The notes beneath the pieces are model-generated. The model was given only the letters and a program-made list of their open reading frames with translations. It ran no database searches and had not been told where the DNA came from. DNA of 8,648 nt from JALHST01 sp038316335. GTDB taxonomy: Bacteria; Bacteroidota; Bacteroidia; Flavobacteriales; Flavobacteriaceae. The stretch spans positions 1-8,648 of the forward strand of contig JBBQAM010000091.1 of NCBI GenBank assembly GCA_038316335.1, in the 5' to 3' direction. This document shows, one piece after another, positions 6,319-8,648 of the stretch. Position numbers and translations under genes: made by a program. How positions within the stretch are numbered: the first letter of the stretch is position 1; the number at the start of each line of letters is the position of its first letter.

Positions 6319-6326
6319 TAAATGTA
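6319..6326 (-). promoter_or_regulatory. Weak internal -7 box before the nucleotidase gene
   Basis: The minus strand reads TACATTTA, which matches TAnnTTTG except at the last base, 11 bases before the ATG. It could give some independent expression of the nucleotidase in addition to read-through from the peptidase gene. The short distance and imperfect match make this uncertain. Confidence 0.25.
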
Positions 6327-6354
6327 AAAAACGAACACGATTTCTTAAGCCATC

Positions 6355-8382
6355 TTAACCTGCTTTCCTTAGAAGACCTGCCCGTTCTAAGAGCGCCTCG
6401 ATTTTAGGGGCGCTACCACGAAAACGAAGGTACAAATCCATTGGTTTCTCGGTCCCACCCTTTGATAAGACATTTTCCATAAATTTTGTTGCCACCTCTT
6501 TATTAAATATCCCCATTTCCTTAAAATAGGCAAAAGCATCCGCGTCTAGCACCTCGGCCCATTTATAACTGTAATATCCCGAGGAATAGCCTCCTTGAAA
6601 AATATGGGAAAAAGAAGTGCTCATACAGGTTTCAGGGGTATCAGGATAGATTTGGGTACCTGCAAAAGCTTCGTTCTCATGTTTTTTGACGTCTTTGATG
6701 GCTCCTGGATCGGCGCCGTGCCAGGACATATCGAGTAGACCGAAGCTAATTTGGCGCAAGGTGGCCATTCCTTCCTGAAAATTTGAGGACTCCTTGATTT
6801 TTTGCACTAATTCCATGGGGATTGTTTCCCCGGTTTGGTAGTGTTTGGCGAATAGTTCAAGGGCTTCTTTTTCGAAACACCAATTTTCCATTATCTGGCT
6901 AGGAAGTTCTACAAAATCCCAATAGACCGACGTACCGGAAAGGCTGGGATATCTTGTATTTGCCAACATGCCATGCAATCCGTGGCCGAATTCATGAAAC
7001 AAGGTGGTCACTTCATTAAAGGTGAGGAGCGAGGGCTTGCTGGGAGTAGATCTCGTAAAATTACAGACGTTCGAGATATGCGGTCGAATGTTTTCGGCTT
7101 CGTATCGGTACTGCGGTTTATAGGAGGTCATCCAAGCCCCGCCACGTTTGCCTTTACGCGGATGAAAATCGGCATAGAACACGGCCATAAATTCATGATC
7201 GGCATTGTATACACGATATGTTTTGACTTCCTCATGGTATTTTTCGATATCGAATACCTCTTCAAATCGAAGCCCGAATAATTTTTCAGCAATTTTGAAC
7301 ACCCCTGCTATTACATTTTCCAATTTAAAGTAGGGCTTTAATAATTCATCGTCGAGGTTAAAGAGTTTTTGTTTTAATTTTTCGGAATAGTAGCTGCTAT
7401 CCCATTTTTCGAGGCGATCGATGCCGTCCAATTCTTTGGCGAAATCCTCCAATTGCGTGTATTCCAAATCTGCTGCCGGTTTGGCCTTATCGAGCAATTC
7501 ATTTAGAAAGGCATATACTTTATCAGGGGTCTCGGCCATACGTTCCTCGAGCACAAAATGCGCATGGGTAGCATATCCCAACAGATTTGCCCTTTCATGT
7601 CGCAACCGAGCGATTTTTAGGACATTTTCCTGATTGTCCTTGCTGTCGTTGTGGAAACATTTACTGCCATAGGCCAGGGCGAGTTCTTTTCGAAGGACGC
7701 GATTGCTCGCATATTTCATAAAGGGAATATAGCTGGGAAAATCCAAGGTAATTAGCCAGCCTTCCTTTTCCTTTGATTTTGCCAGTTGTGCTGCTGCCTC
7801 TTTTTCCCCTTCAGGCAGACCGTCAAGATCTTTTTCATCGGTCAGGTGCATTTCATAGGTATTGGTCTCGGACAGGACGTTCTCGCCAAAGGTCAATTTT
7901 AGTTTAGAAAGCTCGGCATCGATTTCCCGTAACCGCTTCTTTTTGTCATCGGGCAGATTGGCGCCATTTCGACTGAAGCCTTTGTATTTTTTATCTAATA
8001 AGGTTTCCTGTTCCACATCCAAGGTTAAGGTGTCCTTACCGTCATATACTGATTTTACCCTGCTGAACAAGGCTGCATTCAACGTAATATCATTACTGAA
8101 TTCTGAAAGCAACGGGGATATTTCCTGCGCTATTTTTTGGATATCCTCATTGGTCTCGGCAGCATTCAGATTGAAAAACACGCTTGAAACGCGATCTAAT
8201 TGCCTTCCTGAATATTCCAAGGCCTCAATGGTATTTTCAAAAGTGGCAGCTTCTGCACGATTTGCAATTGCATCGATTTCTGCACGGGCGTCCTCGATGG
8301 CCTTGAGAAAGGCGGGCTTAAAACCTTCATTTTTGATCGTTGAAAAAGGGGCGGTATCGAAAGGTTGTAATAGGGGGTTCAT
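6355..8382 (-). CDS. M3-family zinc metallopeptidase (oligopeptidase / peptidyl-dipeptidase Dcp type)
   Basis: From ATG 8382 the protein has 675 residues and begins MNPLLQPFDTAPFSTIKNEG, the usual start of the family. The longer reading from TTG 8400 would start inside tandem repeats and is not favoured. The zinc site is H463-E464-F-G-H467, with E492 (DFVELPSQIMENW) 29 residues after H463, the spacing expected in M3 enzymes. GGYSSGYYSYKWA (597-609) supplies the substrate-contact tyrosines. A long helical N-terminal part covers about residues 1-440 and forms the clam-shell that limits substrates to short peptides. With no signal peptide it is likely cytoplasmic and degrades oligopeptides to small products for recycling. 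Dcp and OpdA (PrlC) differ mainly in cleavage preference and cannot be separated safely here. Its presumed promoter would fall inside the heptamer array immediately upstream. The nucleotidase gene follows on the same strand. Confidence 0.95.
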   Translation of the reverse strand: MNPLLQPFDTAPFSTIKNEGFKPAFLKAIEDARAEIDAIANRAEAATFENTIEALEYSGRQLDRVSSVFFNLNAAETNEDIQKIAQEISPLLSEFSNDITLNAALFSRVKSVYDGKDTLTLDVEQETLLDKKYKGFSRNGANLPDDKKKRLREIDAELSKLKLTFGENVLSETNTYEMHLTDEKDLDGLPEGEKEAAAQLAKSKEKEGWLITLDFPSYIPFMKYASNRVLRKELALAYGSKCFHNDSKDNQENVLKIARLRHERANLLGYATHAHFVLEERMAETPDKVYAFLNELLDKAKPAADLEYTQLEDFAKELDGIDRLEKWDSSYYSEKLKQKLFNLDDELLKPYFKLENVIAGVFKIAEKLFGLRFEEVFDIEKYHEEVKTYRVYNADHEFMAVFYADFHPRKGKRGGAWMTSYKPQYRYEAENIRPHISNVCNFTRSTPSKPSLLTFNEVTTLFHEFGHGLHGMLANTRYPSLSGTSVYWDFVELPSQIMENWCFEKEALELFAKHYQTGETIPMELVQKIKESSNFQEGMATLRQISFGLLDMSWHGADPGAIKDVKKHENEAFAGTQIYPDTPETCMSTSFSHIFQGGYSSGYYSYKWAEVLDADAFAYFKEMGIFNKEVATKFMENVLSKGGTEKPMDLYLRFRGSAPKIEALLERAGLLRKAG

Positions 8383-8393
8383 GTATTTAGTAT

Positions 8394-8618
8394 GATTCAA
8401 GGTCTAAGATTTAAGATTCAAGGATTAAGGTTTACTGTGTACTGATTACTGTTCACTGATTACTGCTTACTGCTTACTGGGTTATAAGGTTATTGGGTTA
8501 TTGGAATTACGAATTACGAATTACGAATTACGAATTACGAATTACGAAATACGAATTTGTTATTCTAAACTTCGTACCTCGCACTTCTGACTTCGTACTT
8601 TGCAGTTCGTTCCTCGTG
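8394..8618. repeat. Compound short tandem repeat array, mainly 7-bp units
   Basis: Nearly all of this 225 bp is short tandem units. GATTCAA-type heptamers occupy 8394-8428 (5 units). TGATTAC/TGCTTAC-type heptamers occupy about 8429-8477 (7 units). A GGTTATTG octamer block occupies 8480-8503 (3 units). GAATTAC heptamers occupy 8504-8552 (6 perfect plus GAAATAC). After a 17-bp AT-rich gap, CTTCGTA-type heptamers occupy 8570-8618 (7 units, degenerate). The array begins 12 bp upstream of the peptidase ATG. It is unlike CRISPR because there are no spacers. Heptanucleotide STRR repeats of cyanobacteria are a known parallel; similar AT-rich heptamers occur between genes in flavobacteria, to my recollection. 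Origin and function are unknown. Confidence 0.9.
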
Positions 8619-8648
8619 ATGACGTCACTGCGCGCTTTAGATTGACAC
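8619..8648. other. Unassigned right edge
   Basis: Thirty bases remain after the tandem array. They contain the 8-bp palindrome TGACGTCA (overlapping into 8620-8627) and a GC-richer stretch. Too little is present to say whether this is intergenic DNA or the end of the next gene. Confidence 0.3.

Noticed and set aside
7862..8395. Plus-strand open frame of 177 codons
   Set aside because: It is antisense to the conserved M3 peptidase, serine- and phenylalanine-rich as expected of a mirror frame, and shows no recognisable domain.
8383..8400. Six-residue extension of the M3 peptidase from TTG
   Set aside because: The TTG lies inside the tandem repeats, and ATG 8382 gives the usual family start MNPLLQPF.
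8504..8557. CRISPR array
   Set aside because: Units are 7 bp and directly adjacent with no spacers, and no cas genes are near.

Overview
This 8.6 kb window looks like chromosomal DNA of a flavobacterium (phylum Bacteroidota), probably a marine Flavobacteriaceae member; the genus is not resolved. The main reasons are several perfect matches to the Bacteroidota -7 promoter box (TAnnTTTG) just upstream of genes, weak or absent Shine-Dalgarno sequences at most starts, moderately AT-rich intergenic DNA, and proteins that read like typical flavobacterial housekeeping enzymes (single-chain GcvP, an M3 oligopeptidase starting MNPLLQPF, a KAS III-family protein). This placement is inference from sequence style, not from a database search.

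Layout from left to right: a KAS III-family gene runs off the left edge on the minus strand (3-350). The long minus-strand gcvP (520-3369) encodes the glycine cleavage P-protein, with a likely terminator just after its stop. A 239 bp divergent spacer (3370-3608) carries back-to-back -7 boxes and three alternating CGTAAA half-sites. It is followed by a plus-strand polytopic membrane protein of the UbiA prenyltransferase type (3609-4433) whose first aspartate-rich motif is degenerate. Convergent with it, sharing bases of the stop codons, is a minus-strand pair: an ECF sigma factor (4654-5214) and a 75-residue zinc-finger anti-sigma-like protein (4430-4657), joined by an ATGA overlap. A small rhodanese lipoprotein (5414-5770) is transcribed away from this pair. 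Then come a minus-strand deoxyribonucleotidase (5786-6307) and an M3 zinc oligopeptidase (6355-8382), which probably form one transcription unit, oligopeptidase first.

The right edge (8394-8618) holds the most unusual DNA: about 225 bp made almost entirely of short tandem units with a 7-bp period, in four heptamer families plus one three-unit octamer block. It abuts the start of the oligopeptidase gene.

The enzymes are mostly independent housekeeping functions: glycine catabolism and one-carbon supply, peptide breakdown, and nucleotide turnover. The only evident regulatory module is the sigma/anti-sigma pair with its divergent rhodanese neighbour. No tRNA, rRNA, CRISPR array, insertion sequence or clear new multi-gene system was seen. 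The compound heptamer array and the candidate operator cluster are the two items most worth following up.
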